A stretch of 64,000 nucleotides of DNA from Actinomycetota bacterium. GTDB taxonomy: Bacteria > Actinomycetota > Actinomycetes > S36-B12. Both the position numbers and the translations under genes were made by a program. Location: contig JAUSNB010000053.1 of assembly GCA_030645615.1 (NCBI GenBank), positions 1 through 64,000 on the forward strand, given 5' to 3'. Of this stretch, positions 25,271-33,738 are shown in pieces. Position 1 is the stretch's first letter. Every line of letters starts with the position of its first letter. Below the pieces are notes generated by a model. The model worked only from the letters and a program-made list of their open reading frames with translations. It did no database searches and was not told where the DNA came from.

Positions 25271-27580
25271 GTGACCGCGACTGCGGGCCGGCGCCGGATC
25301 ACCTACTCGCCGAAGGTCTTCCTGCCCCTGACCCACTTGTGCCGCGATCGTTGCGGCTACTGCACGTTCGCCCAGTCGCCGGCCCGCGCGACAGCCCCGT
25401 ACATGGCCCTCGACGACGTGCTCGCGGTGGCGCGGGCCGGCGCGGCGGCCGGATGCCACGAGGCGCTATTCACGATGGGGGAGTTTCCCGAGGACCGCTA
25501 CACCGTCGCCCGGCAGTGGCTCGACGAGCACGGGTACGCGTCCACCGTCGCGTACGTGGCCCACGCCGCCCAGGTCGTGCTGGACGAGACCGGGCTGCTG
25601 CCGCACGTCAACGCAGGCGCCCTCGGCCGTGGGGACCTGGCGCTGCTTCGCCGCGTCTCGCCGAGCCAGGGGATGATGATCGAGACGCTCAACCCGCACC
25701 TGCCTGCTCACCGGGGGGCCCCGGACAAGGATCCCGAGCGCCGGCTGTTCACGCTGCACGCGGCGGGCGAGCTGGGCATCCCGTTCACGACGGGGATCCT
25801 CGTCGGCATCGGGGAGTCGCGGTCCGATCGGGTGGTCGCCTTGGAGGCGATCGCCACGGCCCATCGCCGGCACGGCCACGTGCAGGAGGTGATCGTCCAG
25901 AACTTCGTCCCCAAGCAGGACACCCTCATGCGCGACCATCCTGCGTGCCCGCTCGACGTGCTGGTCGAGGCGATCGAGCTGGCCCGGGCCATCCTGCCGG
26001 CCGACGTGCACCTGCAGGCGCCGCCGAACCTCGTCGACGACCCCGGGGTCCTGATCGACGCAGGCATCGACGACTTCGGCGGCATCTCCCCGGTCACGGC
26101 GGACCACGTCAATCCTGAGCGTCCCTGGCCCCATGTGGACGAACTGCGGCGCGTCGTCGAGGAGCGAGGACTGGCCCTGGCCCCACGGCTGACGGTGTAC
26201 CCGGAGTTCGTGCTCGACGCCGAGCGCTGGCTGGACGCCAACGTGCGCTTCCCCGTCCTGGACCGCAGCGACGCCGAGGGGCTCGGACGCGACGACCCGG
26301 GCGCGGTGTTCCCCGAACGGCACGAAGCGGCGGCCAACGTGGGCACCGGCGCCGAGGTCATCCAGGTGGGCCGGCGCTCCACGGCTTGGTACTCCGGCGC
26401 AGACCGGCTGCCCGCGGTCATCATCCCGGCCCCAGTGCGGGTCGGACCGGCCGTGGCCGAGGTCCTGTCCGGCGTCACCGCTGGGCAGCAGCCCGGCATC
26501 GTCGAACTGGTCACGTTGTTCGAGGCTCGCGGCCCGGAAGTCGCCGCGATCGCGGACTTCGCGGACGACCTGCGCAGGCAGGTCAACGGCGATGCCGTGA
26601 CGTACGTGCACAACCGGAACATCAACTACACCAACGTGTGCACCTTCAAGTGCTCCTTCTGCGGCTTCTCCAAGGGCCCGGCCTCCCTCAACCTGCGCGG
26701 ACGCCCGTACCTGCTGTCCAACGAGGAGATAGTCGAGCGGGTGCGCGAGGCGGCGGTGCTCGGCGCCACTGAGGTGTGCCTGCAGGGCGGCATCCACCCG
26801 GACTTCGACGGCGACTACTACGTCGACGTCTGCCGTGCCGTGAAGCAGGCGGTTCCCGCGATGCACGTGCACGGCTTCACGGCCCTGGAGGTCAGCGAGG
26901 GTGCCCGTCGCCTGCGCGAGCCACTCGAGGCGTACCTGCTGCGCCTGAAGGACGCCGGACTGGCCTCGTTGCCGGGCACGGCCGCTGAGATCCTCGACGA
27001 CCGGATCCGCGAGGTGCTCTGCCCGGACAAGATCAGCACGGCGGAGTGGCTGTACGCACACGAGGTCGCGCACGGCATCGGCCTGCGCTCCAATGTCACG
27101 ATCATGTTCGGCAGCGTGGAGCAACCCGTGCACTGGGCCCGGCACATCATGCGCACGCGCGACCTGCAGCAGCGCACCGGGGGGTTCACCGAGTTCGTGC
27201 CGCTGCCCTTCGTCCACATGGCGTCGCCGATCTACCTCAAGCGCAAGGCCCGCCGGGGCCCCACCTGGCGCGAGGTCGTCCTCATGCACGCCGTCGGGCG
27301 CATCGGATACCACGGCAGCATCGACAACATCCAGGCATCCTGGGTCAAGCTCGGCGTGCTGGGTGCCCAGCAACTGCTGCGCGCGGGGGTCAACGACCTC
27401 GGCGGCACCTTGATGGACGAGAACATCTCCCGAGCGGCGGGGGCGGCGCATGGCCAGGGCATAGACCCTGCGGACTTCCGGGCCGTCGTCGAGCCGCTCG
27501 GCCGCACGCTGCGCCAGCGCACCACGCTCTACGAGCCCGTCGAAGCCGGGAGCCTCGTCGGGCCTGCGGGAACGTCGTAG
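25271..27580 (+). CDS. fbiC: FO synthase (bifunctional CofG/CofH radical SAM)
   Basis: 769 aa. FbiC makes 7,8-didemethyl-8-hydroxy-5-deazariboflavin, the chromophore of coenzyme F420, from 5-amino-6-ribitylaminouracil and tyrosine. Two radical-SAM domains are fused: the CofG half has its cluster cysteines in CRDRCGYC (24, 28, 31) and the CofH half in CTFKCSFC (457, 461, 464), with NRNINYTNVC just before. Both clusters are intact. The GTG at 25271 was chosen because GAGGAG lies 6 nt upstream; an ATG at 25232 is in frame. A P450 gene follows 60 bp downstream. The host therefore probably uses F420-dependent enzymes. Confidence 0.96.
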   Translation: MTATAGRRRITYSPKVFLPLTHLCRDRCGYCTFAQSPARATAPYMALDDVLAVARAGAAAGCHEALFTMGEFPEDRYTVARQWLDEHGYASTVAYVAHAAQVVLDETGLLPHVNAGALGRGDLALLRRVSPSQGMMIETLNPHLPAHRGAPDKDPERRLFTLHAAGELGIPFTTGILVGIGESRSDRVVALEAIATAHRRHGHVQEVIVQNFVPKQDTLMRDHPACPLDVLVEAIELARAILPADVHLQAPPNLVDDPGVLIDAGIDDFGGISPVTADHVNPERPWPHVDELRRVVEERGLALAPRLTVYPEFVLDAERWLDANVRFPVLDRSDAEGLGRDDPGAVFPERHEAAANVGTGAEVIQVGRRSTAWYSGADRLPAVIIPAPVRVGPAVAEVLSGVTAGQQPGIVELVTLFEARGPEVAAIADFADDLRRQVNGDAVTYVHNRNINYTNVCTFKCSFCGFSKGPASLNLRGRPYLLSNEEIVERVREAAVLGATEVCLQGGIHPDFDGDYYVDVCRAVKQAVPAMHVHGFTALEVSEGARRLREPLEAYLLRLKDAGLASLPGTAAEILDDRIREVLCPDKISTAEWLYAHEVAHGIGLRSNVTIMFGSVEQPVHWARHIMRTRDLQQRTGGFTEFVPLPFVHMASPIYLKRKARRGPTWREVVLMHAVGRIGYHGSIDNIQASWVKLGVLGAQQLLRAGVNDLGGTLMDENISRAAGAAHGQGIDPADFRAVVEPLGRTLRQRTTLYEPVEAGSLVGPAGTS

Positions 27581-27640
27581 GAGGATGAACGCTGCAGGCC
27601 TGGGAGAGCTGCTGAGGCAGCGACGCTTGCGCACCAGCGA

Positions 27641-29032
27641 ATGATGGCCGCGGCGGCAGCGAAGCAGCCTGACCCGCGCGGATCGTTCCTCGGTACGCCC
27701 GCCACCGCACCCGGGCCGGACGGCCGCGCGATGCTGAGGGCCTTCGGGAGCATCCGCCGCGATCCGCTCGCGTACCTCGCGTCGACCTGGCGGTCGTACG
27801 GGGACATCGTCCAGTTCCCGATACCGCGGCCGCCCAGCTACCTGGTCAGCGATCCGGATGCCGTGCGCCGGGTACTCGTCGGCAACGCCCGTGCCTACGG
27901 CAAGTCCACCATCCAGTACCGGGCCCTGTCGCTGGTCACCGGCGAGGGACTCCTGGTGGCCGACACCGAGCCCTGGCGACGCCAGCGCCGGCTCGTGCAG
28001 CCGGCCTTCCACCACGAGACCCTCGAGGCGATCGCCGGGCATACTGCCGTCGCCCTGCGTCGGATGTTCGACGGCTGGGACGCACTCCCGCCCGGGTCCG
28101 TCACGGACGTCGACGCGTCGATGATGCACGCCGCACTCGAGGTGGTCGGCCACGCCCTGTTCGGGACCGACCTCTCCGCAGACGCCCAGAGGCTGGCCTC
28201 GGCGACGCTGTCCGCTCTGGAGGTCGTGATCGCCCGGGCCCGGGTGCCCCTCACCCCGCCGGCGTGGCTCCCCACGCCGAACAACCGCAAGCTGGCGAGG
28301 TCCGTGCGGTCCCTCGACGGAGCCGTGGCCCGCATGCTGGCCGAGCGTCGGGCCCGTCGGGACGAGGTTCCTGCGGACATGCTCGACCTGCTCCTCGCCA
28401 GCCGCGACGAATCCGGGCAGGGCCTGTCCCGCCAGGAGGTGCGCGACCAGGTGGTCACGTTCATCGTGGCCGGGCACGAGACGGTGGCCAGTGCGCTCAG
28501 TTGGTCGTGGGCGCTGATCGCCGGCCACCCGGACGCCCAGACGCGCCTGCAGGAGGAGGCCGACGCGGTGCTGGGCGGGCGGTTGCCGGGGTTCTCGGAC
28601 TACGAGCGGCTGCCGTACGCCCGGGCGGTCCTCGACGAGGCCCTGCGGCTGTTCCCCCCGGCGTGGCTGGTCACCCGGTCGGCGCGCGAGGCCGATGTGC
28701 TCGCCGGCGCGGATATCCCGGCCGGGGCATTGATCATCCTGAGCCCGTGGATCGTGCACCGGCAGCCATCGGCGTGGGGGGACCCTGTGGAGTTCCGCCC
28801 CGAGCGCTTCCTGGGTGCGTCGGTCGACCGGTCGAGCTTCATCCCGTTCGGGGCCGGGCCGCGGATGTGCATCGGGCGGGACTTCGCGTACGTCGAGGGT
28901 GCACTCATGCTCGCCGCCATCGCCGGTCGGTACGAGCTCTCCTATCCGCCGGGCTGCGGCCTGCCGCACGCCGAGCCGCAGGTGACGATCCGGCCCGTGG
29001 GCGGACTACCGCTGCGCGTGCGCCGCCGCTAG
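27641..29032 (+). CDS. Cytochrome P450
   Basis: 463 aa. Motifs: I-helix oxygen-binding AGHETVASAL, K-helix ExxR in DEALRLFPP, the PERF-like FRPERFLG and the heme-binding loop FGAGPRMCIGRDFA with the axial Cys at about 410. The sequence style (long N-terminus, AGHET, FRPERF) is closer to the CYP4/CYP102-like fatty-acid hydroxylase group than to typical actinobacterial class I P450s; the substrate is unknown. The start is ATG 27641 or 27644; the region has no clear ribosome site. It lies 60 bp after fbiC in the same direction and could be cotranscribed. No ferredoxin gene is nearby. Confidence 0.92.
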   Translation: MMAAAAAKQPDPRGSFLGTPATAPGPDGRAMLRAFGSIRRDPLAYLASTWRSYGDIVQFPIPRPPSYLVSDPDAVRRVLVGNARAYGKSTIQYRALSLVTGEGLLVADTEPWRRQRRLVQPAFHHETLEAIAGHTAVALRRMFDGWDALPPGSVTDVDASMMHAALEVVGHALFGTDLSADAQRLASATLSALEVVIARARVPLTPPAWLPTPNNRKLARSVRSLDGAVARMLAERRARRDEVPADMLDLLLASRDESGQGLSRQEVRDQVVTFIVAGHETVASALSWSWALIAGHPDAQTRLQEEADAVLGGRLPGFSDYERLPYARAVLDEALRLFPPAWLVTRSAREADVLAGADIPAGALIILSPWIVHRQPSAWGDPVEFRPERFLGASVDRSSFIPFGAGPRMCIGRDFAYVEGALMLAAIAGRYELSYPPGCGLPHAEPQVTIRPVGGLPLRVRRR

Positions 29033-29037
29033 CGGTC

Positions 29038-29094
29038 GACACCATGGTCTGGCGTCAATCCGGGGGCCCGGGAATGACGCCAGACCATGGTGTC
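29038..29094. repeat. Long perfect inverted repeat (P3) between convergent genes
   Basis: Perfect 20-bp arms (29038-29057 and 29075-29094) enclose a 17-nt GC-rich centre. The inner part (GCGTCA, then CCGGGAATGACGCC) matches P2 at 23835-23863. It starts 6 bp after the P450 stop and reaches into the stop codon of the SnoaL-like ORF. Confidence 0.8.
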
Positions 29095-29377
29095 AGCGAG
29101 CGGGCTCGCGCGGCGTGCCCTGGTGGAAGACCCAGCGCCAGCCGCCGTCCGATCGCACCCAGATCGTGCTGCGGTTGGACACCTCGACCTCGTCATAGGT
29201 GGCCGTGCTGACATAGGTCGCGAGGACTGCGTCGGTGCCGAGCGGGTGGACGGCGAAGTCCTGCAGAGGCAGCACGACATCGAACGGCACGGGCCCGGCG
29301 GCCAGGATCGCCTCGCGGTCGTACGTTCGGCCGGACCGCCCGAACTCGAACGCGCAGGGGTCGGTCACGCCCGCCAT
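29093..29377 (-). CDS. SnoaL-like / DUF4440 protein, start uncertain
   Basis: 94 aa from the only ATG (29377). The visible part (FEFGRSGRTYDREAILAAG, VVLPLQDFAVHPLGTDAVLATYVSTATYDEVEVSNRSTIWVRSDGGWRWVFHQGTP) is a DUF4440/NTF2-like cone fold used by small enzymes and ligand-binding proteins. Family members start about 30 residues earlier, and the upstream in-frame codons do encode matching sequence (LREALYALEESLWRPETRFDREYM), but that stretch has no ATG, GTG or TTG before the in-frame TAG (29474-29476) that ends the CBS gene. The gene may start at a CTG (for example 29446), be read through, or have lost its start. Confidence 0.6.
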   Translation of the reverse strand: MAGVTDPCAFEFGRSGRTYDREAILAAGPVPFDVVLPLQDFAVHPLGTDAVLATYVSTATYDEVEVSNRSTIWVRSDGGWRWVFHQGTPREPAR

Positions 29378-29473
29378 GTACTCGCGGTCAAATCGCGTCT
29401 CGGGCCGCCAGAGCGACTCCTCCAGCGCGTACAGCGCCTCGCGCAGGCCCGCTGCCTCGTCGATCGAGGGCCC

Positions 29474-29905
29474 CTAGCCCTTGGTGATGTACTCGAGCAT
29501 TGCTGCGCGCTCGCCCTCGAGTTCGCCCAGGCGCGACTTGACGACGTCGCCGATGCTGACGATGCCCATCAGGATGCCCTCGGCATCGGTGACGGGGATG
29601 TGGCGGACCCTCTTCTCGGTCATCAGGTGCATGAGGTCGTCGATCTTGGCCTCGGGTGGCGCGCAGTAGACGTGGGTGGTCATGATCGACGCCACTGGCG
29701 ATGACAGCACCTCGCCGCCCCGCGACAGCGCATGCACGACGTCGCGCTCCGAGACGATGCCGGCGATCGTGCGACTGTCGGCACTGACCACCAAGGCGCC
29801 GATGTTGTGCTCGGCCAGCATGGCGACGAGGTCGCCGATCGTGGCGTCCGGCTGGATGGTCACGACGGACATCCCCTTGGCGCTGATGATCGTGGACAAC
29901 TGCAT
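29474..29905 (-). CDS. Tandem CBS-domain protein
   Basis: 143 aa made almost wholly of two CBS motifs: about 10-62 (VVTIQPDATIGDLVAMLAEH, then GIVSERDVVHAL) and about 73-130 (HIPVTDAEGILMGIVSIGDVV). A CBS pair forms a Bateman module that binds adenine nucleotides or other ligands and usually regulates a partner, which is not evident here. GGGAGG lies 4 nt before the ATG. The C-terminus LEYITKG is a normal end for stand-alone CBS proteins, so the in-frame DUF4440 sequence after the TAG is probably a separate gene. Confidence 0.9.
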   Translation of the reverse strand: MQLSTIISAKGMSVVTIQPDATIGDLVAMLAEHNIGALVVSADSRTIAGIVSERDVVHALSRGGEVLSSPVASIMTTHVYCAPPEAKIDDLMHLMTEKRVRHIPVTDAEGILMGIVSIGDVVKSRLGELEGERAAMLEYITKG

Positions 29906-29975
29906 GTCGCCTCCCGGCTTCCCGCGTGCGATCCGCCCATGGTGCCGTGGCCGGCGGTGTTTGTCACTAGGCCGG

Positions 29976-29994
29976 CCCGGCTCAGCCTGCCGGG
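29976..29994 (-). terminator. Hairpin directly after hisN
   Basis: CCCGGC (29976-29981) pairs with GCCGGG (29989-29994) around a 7-nt loop. It lies immediately beyond the hisN stop codon and lacks a U-tract. Confidence 0.4.
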
Positions 29995-30810
29995 TCAGGC
30001 GCCGGCCGCCAGCAGGGCCAGTACTTCATCGTGCAGTACCCCGTTTGTCGTCACCGCGCTGCCACCCCCGACCGCTGGCCCCCCGTCGAACGAGGAGATG
30101 CGCCCGCCGGCCTCGACCACGATGGGCACCAAGGCCGCCACGTCGTAGCTCTGCAGGGCCGGTTCCGCGGCCACGTCGACGGCACCCTCCGCGACCAGCA
30201 TGTGCGACCAGAAGTCCCCGTACCCGCGCTGGCGCCAGGTGCCGGCCTTCAGGGCGACCAGCCCGGAGGCGGACCCGCGCTCGGCCCAGCCGACCTCGTC
30301 CGACAGGGACAGGGAGGCGTCCGCCAGCCGGCTCACCCGGCTGGCCTGCAGCCGACGGTGCTCGATGCGGCCCGGCTCGCTCATGTAGGCACCGTGCCCG
30401 AGGGCGGCCCACCATCGCCGGCCGAGCGCCGGCGCTGACACGACTCCGACGGTGACCTCGTCGCCGTCCAGCAGGGCGATCAGGGTCGCCCACACGGGCA
30501 CGCCGCGAACGTAGTTCTTGGTTCCGTCGATCGGGTCGAGGATCCAGCGGCGCGGCGAGGCACCGGCGGTGCCGTACTCCTCGCCGAGGACGGAGTCTCC
30601 CGGCCGCTGCGCCGCCAGCATCGCGCGGAGGGACTGCTCGACGGCGCGATCGGCCTCCGTCACCGGAGTCAGGTCCGGCTTGGTCTCCACCGCGAGGTCC
30701 GCCGCGCGGAACCTGCCCATGGCGAGGCCATCGGCCGCATCGGCCATGAGCAGCGCCAGCGCGAGGTCGTCCTTCAGGGCAGGGTCATCCGTCACCGAGC
30801 GGGAGGTCAT
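29995..30810 (-). CDS. hisN: Histidinol-phosphatase, inositol-monophosphatase type
   Basis: 271 aa. HisN removes phosphate from L-histidinol phosphate in histidine synthesis. IMPase motifs are present: the metal-binding EE in LGEEYG, the WILDPIDGTKNYVRGVPVW signature, and the second metal-binding Asp in the C-terminal SYDVAALVPIVVEAGG. Sitting close to rsgA and aroA is typical of HisN in actinobacteria and separates it from inositol monophosphatases. The ATG at 30810 has TAGCGT 7 nt upstream; an in-frame GTG 27 bp earlier has no such support. The DUF2231 gene diverges from it. Confidence 0.88.
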   Translation of the reverse strand: MTSRSVTDDPALKDDLALALLMADAADGLAMGRFRAADLAVETKPDLTPVTEADRAVEQSLRAMLAAQRPGDSVLGEEYGTAGASPRRWILDPIDGTKNYVRGVPVWATLIALLDGDEVTVGVVSAPALGRRWWAALGHGAYMSEPGRIEHRRLQASRVSRLADASLSLSDEVGWAERGSASGLVALKAGTWRQRGYGDFWSHMLVAEGAVDVAAEPALQSYDVAALVPIVVEAGGRISSFDGGPAVGGGSAVTTNGVLHDEVLALLAAGA

Positions 30811-30817
30811 GGACGGC

Positions 30818-30823
30818 ACGCTA
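30818..30823 (-). promoter_or_regulatory. -10 element of leaderless hisN transcript
   Basis: TAGCGT on the minus strand ends 7 nt before the ATG at 30810. Confidence 0.45.
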
Positions 30824-30855
30824 GCGGGAGGCACCACGCAGAGGCCGGAAGTCCC

Positions 30856-30861
30856 TACAGT
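30856..30861 (+). promoter_or_regulatory. -10 element of leaderless DUF2231 transcript
   Basis: TACAGT ends 6 nt before the GTG at 30868. This decides between that start and the GTG two codons upstream. Confidence 0.5.
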
Positions 30862-30867
30862 GTGCGC

Positions 30868-31344
30868 GTGGACTCGCTCCTGGACACCGTCAACGGACTA
30901 CCGGTGCATGCACTCATCGTGCACGCGGTCGTCGTGCTCCTCCCGCTCGCGACCGTCGGCGCGATGCTGATGATCGCCTGGCCGTCCTTCGGCCGCCGGT
31001 TCGGCGTCCTCGTCGTCATCGTCGCCGGTATCGGTGCCGGGTCGGCCGTCATCGCGAGACTGTCGGGGGAGCAGCTTGCGGAGCGGGTCGGCACGCCCGT
31101 CCCGCACGCGGACCTCGGCGCGTGGCTGCCTGCCATCGCCATCGGCTTCTTCGTCGTCGTGGCCGCCTACTGGCTGTTCGCTCGCGGGATCCCGCAGAAC
31201 CGGCCCCGCCCGGGCTGGCTCGTGGGACTCGGGGTCGTCGTCGTCCTGGCCTCGCTCTTCACGCTGTGGTGGACCATCCGCGTCGGCGATTCCGGTGCCA
31301 ACGCGGTCTGGTCCGGGATCATCGAGAGCACCAACCCGCGCTGA
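30868..31344 (+). CDS. DUF2231 membrane protein
   Basis: 158 aa with four hydrophobic helices. The N-terminal NGLPVHALIVHAVVVLLPLAT carries two conserved His, typical of DUF2231, whose members may bind heme or metal in the membrane; no function is proven. The remaining helices lie at about 37-60, 78-105 and 118-138. The GTG at 30868 follows a -10 box by 6 nt. It is convergent with rsgA, only 3 bp separating the stops. Confidence 0.83.
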   Translation: MDSLLDTVNGLPVHALIVHAVVVLLPLATVGAMLMIAWPSFGRRFGVLVVIVAGIGAGSAVIARLSGEQLAERVGTPVPHADLGAWLPAIAIGFFVVVAAYWLFARGIPQNRPRPGWLVGLGVVVVLASLFTLWWTIRVGDSGANAVWSGIIESTNPR

Positions 31345-31347
31345 TCC

Positions 31348-32343
31348 CTACGACGACGGGTCGCTGTCGTCGGCTCCCCGGCTGCGCAGGAGCCGGCGAA
31401 GCGACTCCACGCGGGCGGCCTCGTCGCCGACTCCGGCCTGGTTGAGTGCGCATTCCGGCTCGTCGTGCGTGCAGCCCCGAGGGCACCCCTCGGCAAGCGC
31501 GTCGAGGTCGGGGAAGGCGTCGATGACGCGATCGAGATCCACGTGGGCCAGCCCGAAGGATCGGATGCCGGGAGTGTCGATGATCCAGCCGCCGCCGTCG
31601 AGGGGCAGGGCCTCGACGCTGGTCGAGGTGTGCCGTCCGCGGCCGGTCACGTCGTTGACGACGCCGGTGGAACGGTGGGCCGAGGGGACCAGGTTGTTGA
31701 CGAGGGTGGACTTGCCGACCCCCGAATGCCCAACGAGCACGGTTGCCTCGTCGGCCAGGGCCGCGCGCAGCCCGTCCGGGACGGCCTTCCCCCGGATCAG
31801 GTGCATGGGCACCCCGAGCGGCCCGTAGAGCGAGACCAGGTCGTCCGGCGATGCGAGGTCGGTCTTCGTCACGATGAGGACCGGGGTGATGCCCGCGTCG
31901 TAGGCAGCCACGAAGGCGCGGTCGATCAGCCCCGTGCGCGGCTCGGGGTTGGCTACGGCCGTCACGACGGCCAGCTGCGTGGCGTTGGCCACGATCACCC
32001 GCTCGACCGGATCGGAGTCATCCGCCGTGCGCCGAAGGGTTGACGAGCGCTCCTGCCGACGCACGACGCGACCTTGGGTGTCCGTGGTCCCTGACACGTC
32101 GCCCACCACGTCGACGCGATCCCCGACCACGATGCCCTTGCGGCCGATCTCGCGGGCCTTCACCGCGTAGATCGGAACGAGGTCGTCGAGCTCGATCGTG
32201 AAGCGGCCGCGGTCGACCGCGATGACCGTGCCCGGGCGGGCGTCGAGGTGCTCAGGACGGTCCTTGGACCGCGGCCGGGAGTTGCCGCGCCCGGGCCGGA
32301 CACGCACGTCGTCCTCGTCGAGCTCCCGGGGCCGACGGGCCAC
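31348..32343 (-). CDS. rsgA: Ribosome small-subunit GTPase RsgA
   Basis: 331 aa. A late-acting 30S maturation GTPase with an N-terminal OB fold (about 45-110) and a circularly permuted G domain in the order G4 (VTKTDLA), G1 (GHSGVGKSTLVNNL) and G3 (DTPGIRSFG), then a C-terminal zinc site (CPRGCTHDEPECAL). The N-terminus ARRPRELDEDDVRVRPGRG is characteristic of actinobacterial RsgA and fixes the GTG at 32343. It lies 2 bp after the aroA stop, so the pair is an operon. Confidence 0.95.
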   Translation of the reverse strand: MARRPRELDEDDVRVRPGRGNSRPRSKDRPEHLDARPGTVIAVDRGRFTIELDDLVPIYAVKAREIGRKGIVVGDRVDVVGDVSGTTDTQGRVVRRQERSSTLRRTADDSDPVERVIVANATQLAVVTAVANPEPRTGLIDRAFVAAYDAGITPVLIVTKTDLASPDDLVSLYGPLGVPMHLIRGKAVPDGLRAALADEATVLVGHSGVGKSTLVNNLVPSAHRSTGVVNDVTGRGRHTSTSVEALPLDGGGWIIDTPGIRSFGLAHVDLDRVIDAFPDLDALAEGCPRGCTHDEPECALNQAGVGDEAARVESLRRLLRSRGADDSDPSS

Positions 32344-32345
32344 TC

Positions 32346-33665
32346 CTAGCGACCCGCCTCGTCGACGAGGGCGGTCCACCGGTCGGCGAACCGGGGCAGG
32401 GTCTTCGCCGTCGTCCCGACGTCCTCGACGAGGACCCCGGCAACCCGAAGGCCGATGATGGCGCCTGCGGTCGCCATCCGGTGATCGGCGTGGCTCCGGA
32501 AGGTGCCGCCGTGCAACGGCCGTGGGTCGATTGCCAGGCCGTCGTCGGTCTGGCGGACGGACCCTCCTAGGCCGGTGATCTCCTCGGTCAGGGCGGCCAG
32601 CCGGTCGGTCTCGTGCCCGCGCAGGTGGGCGATGCCGCGCAGCCGGCTGGGGGAGTCGGCGAGGGCGGCGAGCGCCGCGAGGGTGGGCGCCAGCTCGCCG
32701 ACGTCATGCAGGTCGGCGTCGAGGCCGATGATCGACCCGGTGCCGGTCACGGTCAGGCCGTCGGGCCCCGTTGCCACGTCGGCACCCATCGCCGAGAGCA
32801 GGTGGCGAAGGGCATCGCCTGGCTGGGTGGTGCGCTGCGGCCAGCCCGGGATGGTGATGCTCCCACCCGTCACCATCGCGATCGCCAGGAACGGGGCAGC
32901 GTTGGACAGGTCTGGCTCGATCACCCGATCGACGGGATCGATGCCGCCCGGATCCACGTGCCAGACGGCCGGCCCGTCACGCCGCACCGCGACGCCGTGC
33001 TCCGCGAGCATGGCGATGGTCATGTCGACGTGGGGCATGCTCGGGATCGGCTCGCCGACGTGGTGGATCGTCACTCCGGTGTCGAAGCGGGCTGCGCTGA
33101 GCAGCAGGCCGGAGATGAACTGGCTGGACTTCGAGGCGTCGACGGTGACCTCGCCGCCGCGCAGTTCCCCGGTGGCGGCGATCGCGAACGGAAGCCGCCC
33201 CGTGCCGCGGTCGTGCACCGTGGCACCGAGTTCCTTGAGGGACTCGATGATCGTGGCCATGGGGCGCTTGCGCGCCTGGGCATCCCCGTCGAAGGAGATC
33301 TCGCCATGGGCCAGGGTCGCCAGCGGCGGCAGGAAGCGCATCACCGTGCCGGCCAGGCCGACGTCGATGGCGGCAGGGCCGCGCATGAAGTGGGGGGTCA
33401 CCACGACGTCGACGTTGCCGACGTCGTGCCGGTCGACCACGACGACCTCGTTGCCCAGGAGCCGCAGGCCCCCGGTCATCAACTGGGTGTCCCGGGCGTC
33501 GAGGAGGCCCGTGATCGTGCTGGGGCCGTCGGCGAGGGCGGCCAGGATCAGGGCGCGGTTGCTCGCGGACTTCGACCCCGGGATCGCTACGACCGCCTCG
33601 ACCGGACCGGTCGCGAGTGGGGCGGGCCACAGGTCCGCGGGGGTGCCGTTCGGTATCGATGCCAT
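32346..33665 (-). CDS. aroA: 3-phosphoshikimate 1-carboxyvinyltransferase (EPSP synthase)
   Basis: 439 aa, shikimate pathway enzyme joining shikimate-3-phosphate and PEP. The two inside-out beta/alpha domains are visible: [22 protein letters not shown] near the N-terminus, [14 protein letters not shown] (PEP-site loop), [16 protein letters not shown] (S3P site) and [14 protein letters not shown] near the end. Length is normal. TAGCCT lies 7 nt before the ATG, indicating a leaderless message. rsgA follows 2 bp downstream; hisN is close by but separated by a gene on the other strand. Confidence 0.96.
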   Translation of the reverse strand: MASIPNGTPADLWPAPLATGPVEAVVAIPGSKSASNRALILAALADGPSTITGLLDARDTQLMTGGLRLLGNEVVVVDRHDVGNVDVVVTPHFMRGPAAIDVGLAGTVMRFLPPLATLAHGEISFDGDAQARKRPMATIIESLKELGATVHDRGTGRLPFAIAATGELRGGEVTVDASKSSQFISGLLLSAARFDTGVTIHHVGEPIPSMPHVDMTIAMLAEHGVAVRRDGPAVWHVDPGGIDPVDRVIEPDLSNAAPFLAIAMVTGGSITIPGWPQRTTQPGDALRHLLSAMGADVATGPDGLTVTGTGSIIGLDADLHDVGELAPTLAALAALADSPSRLRGIAHLRGHETDRLAALTEEITGLGGSVRQTDDGLAIDPRPLHGGTFRSHADHRMATAGAIIGLRVAGVLVEDVGTTAKTLPRFADRWTALVDEAGR

Positions 33666-33672
33666 CGTGGCA

Positions 33673-33678
33673 AGGCTA
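33673..33678 (-). promoter_or_regulatory. -10 element of leaderless aroA transcript
   Basis: TAGCCT on the minus strand ends 7 nt before the ATG at 33665. Confidence 0.5.
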
Positions 33679-33726
33679 GCGGCGCGAGGCGATGCCCGAG
33701 GCAGCCGGTGCGGTGCCCCGGCCCTC

Positions 33727-33732
33727 TAGCCT
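33727..33732 (+). promoter_or_regulatory. -10 element of leaderless FUSC-gene transcript
   Basis: TAGCCT ends 6 nt before the GTG at 33739. The same hexamer serves aroA on the other strand, 49 bp away. Confidence 0.45.
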
Positions 33733-33738
33733 GTGCAG

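Noticed and set aside
25466-28969. Very long open frame antisense to fbiC and the P450 gene
   Set aside because: It has no recognisable domain, its composition is Arg/Gly/His/Asp-rich as in a GC-rich shadow frame, and both genes on the other strand are well supported.
29474-29905. CBS-DUF4440 fusion protein
   Set aside because: The CBS protein ends with a normal family C-terminus and an unambiguous TAG, so I keep two genes and flag readthrough only as one possibility.
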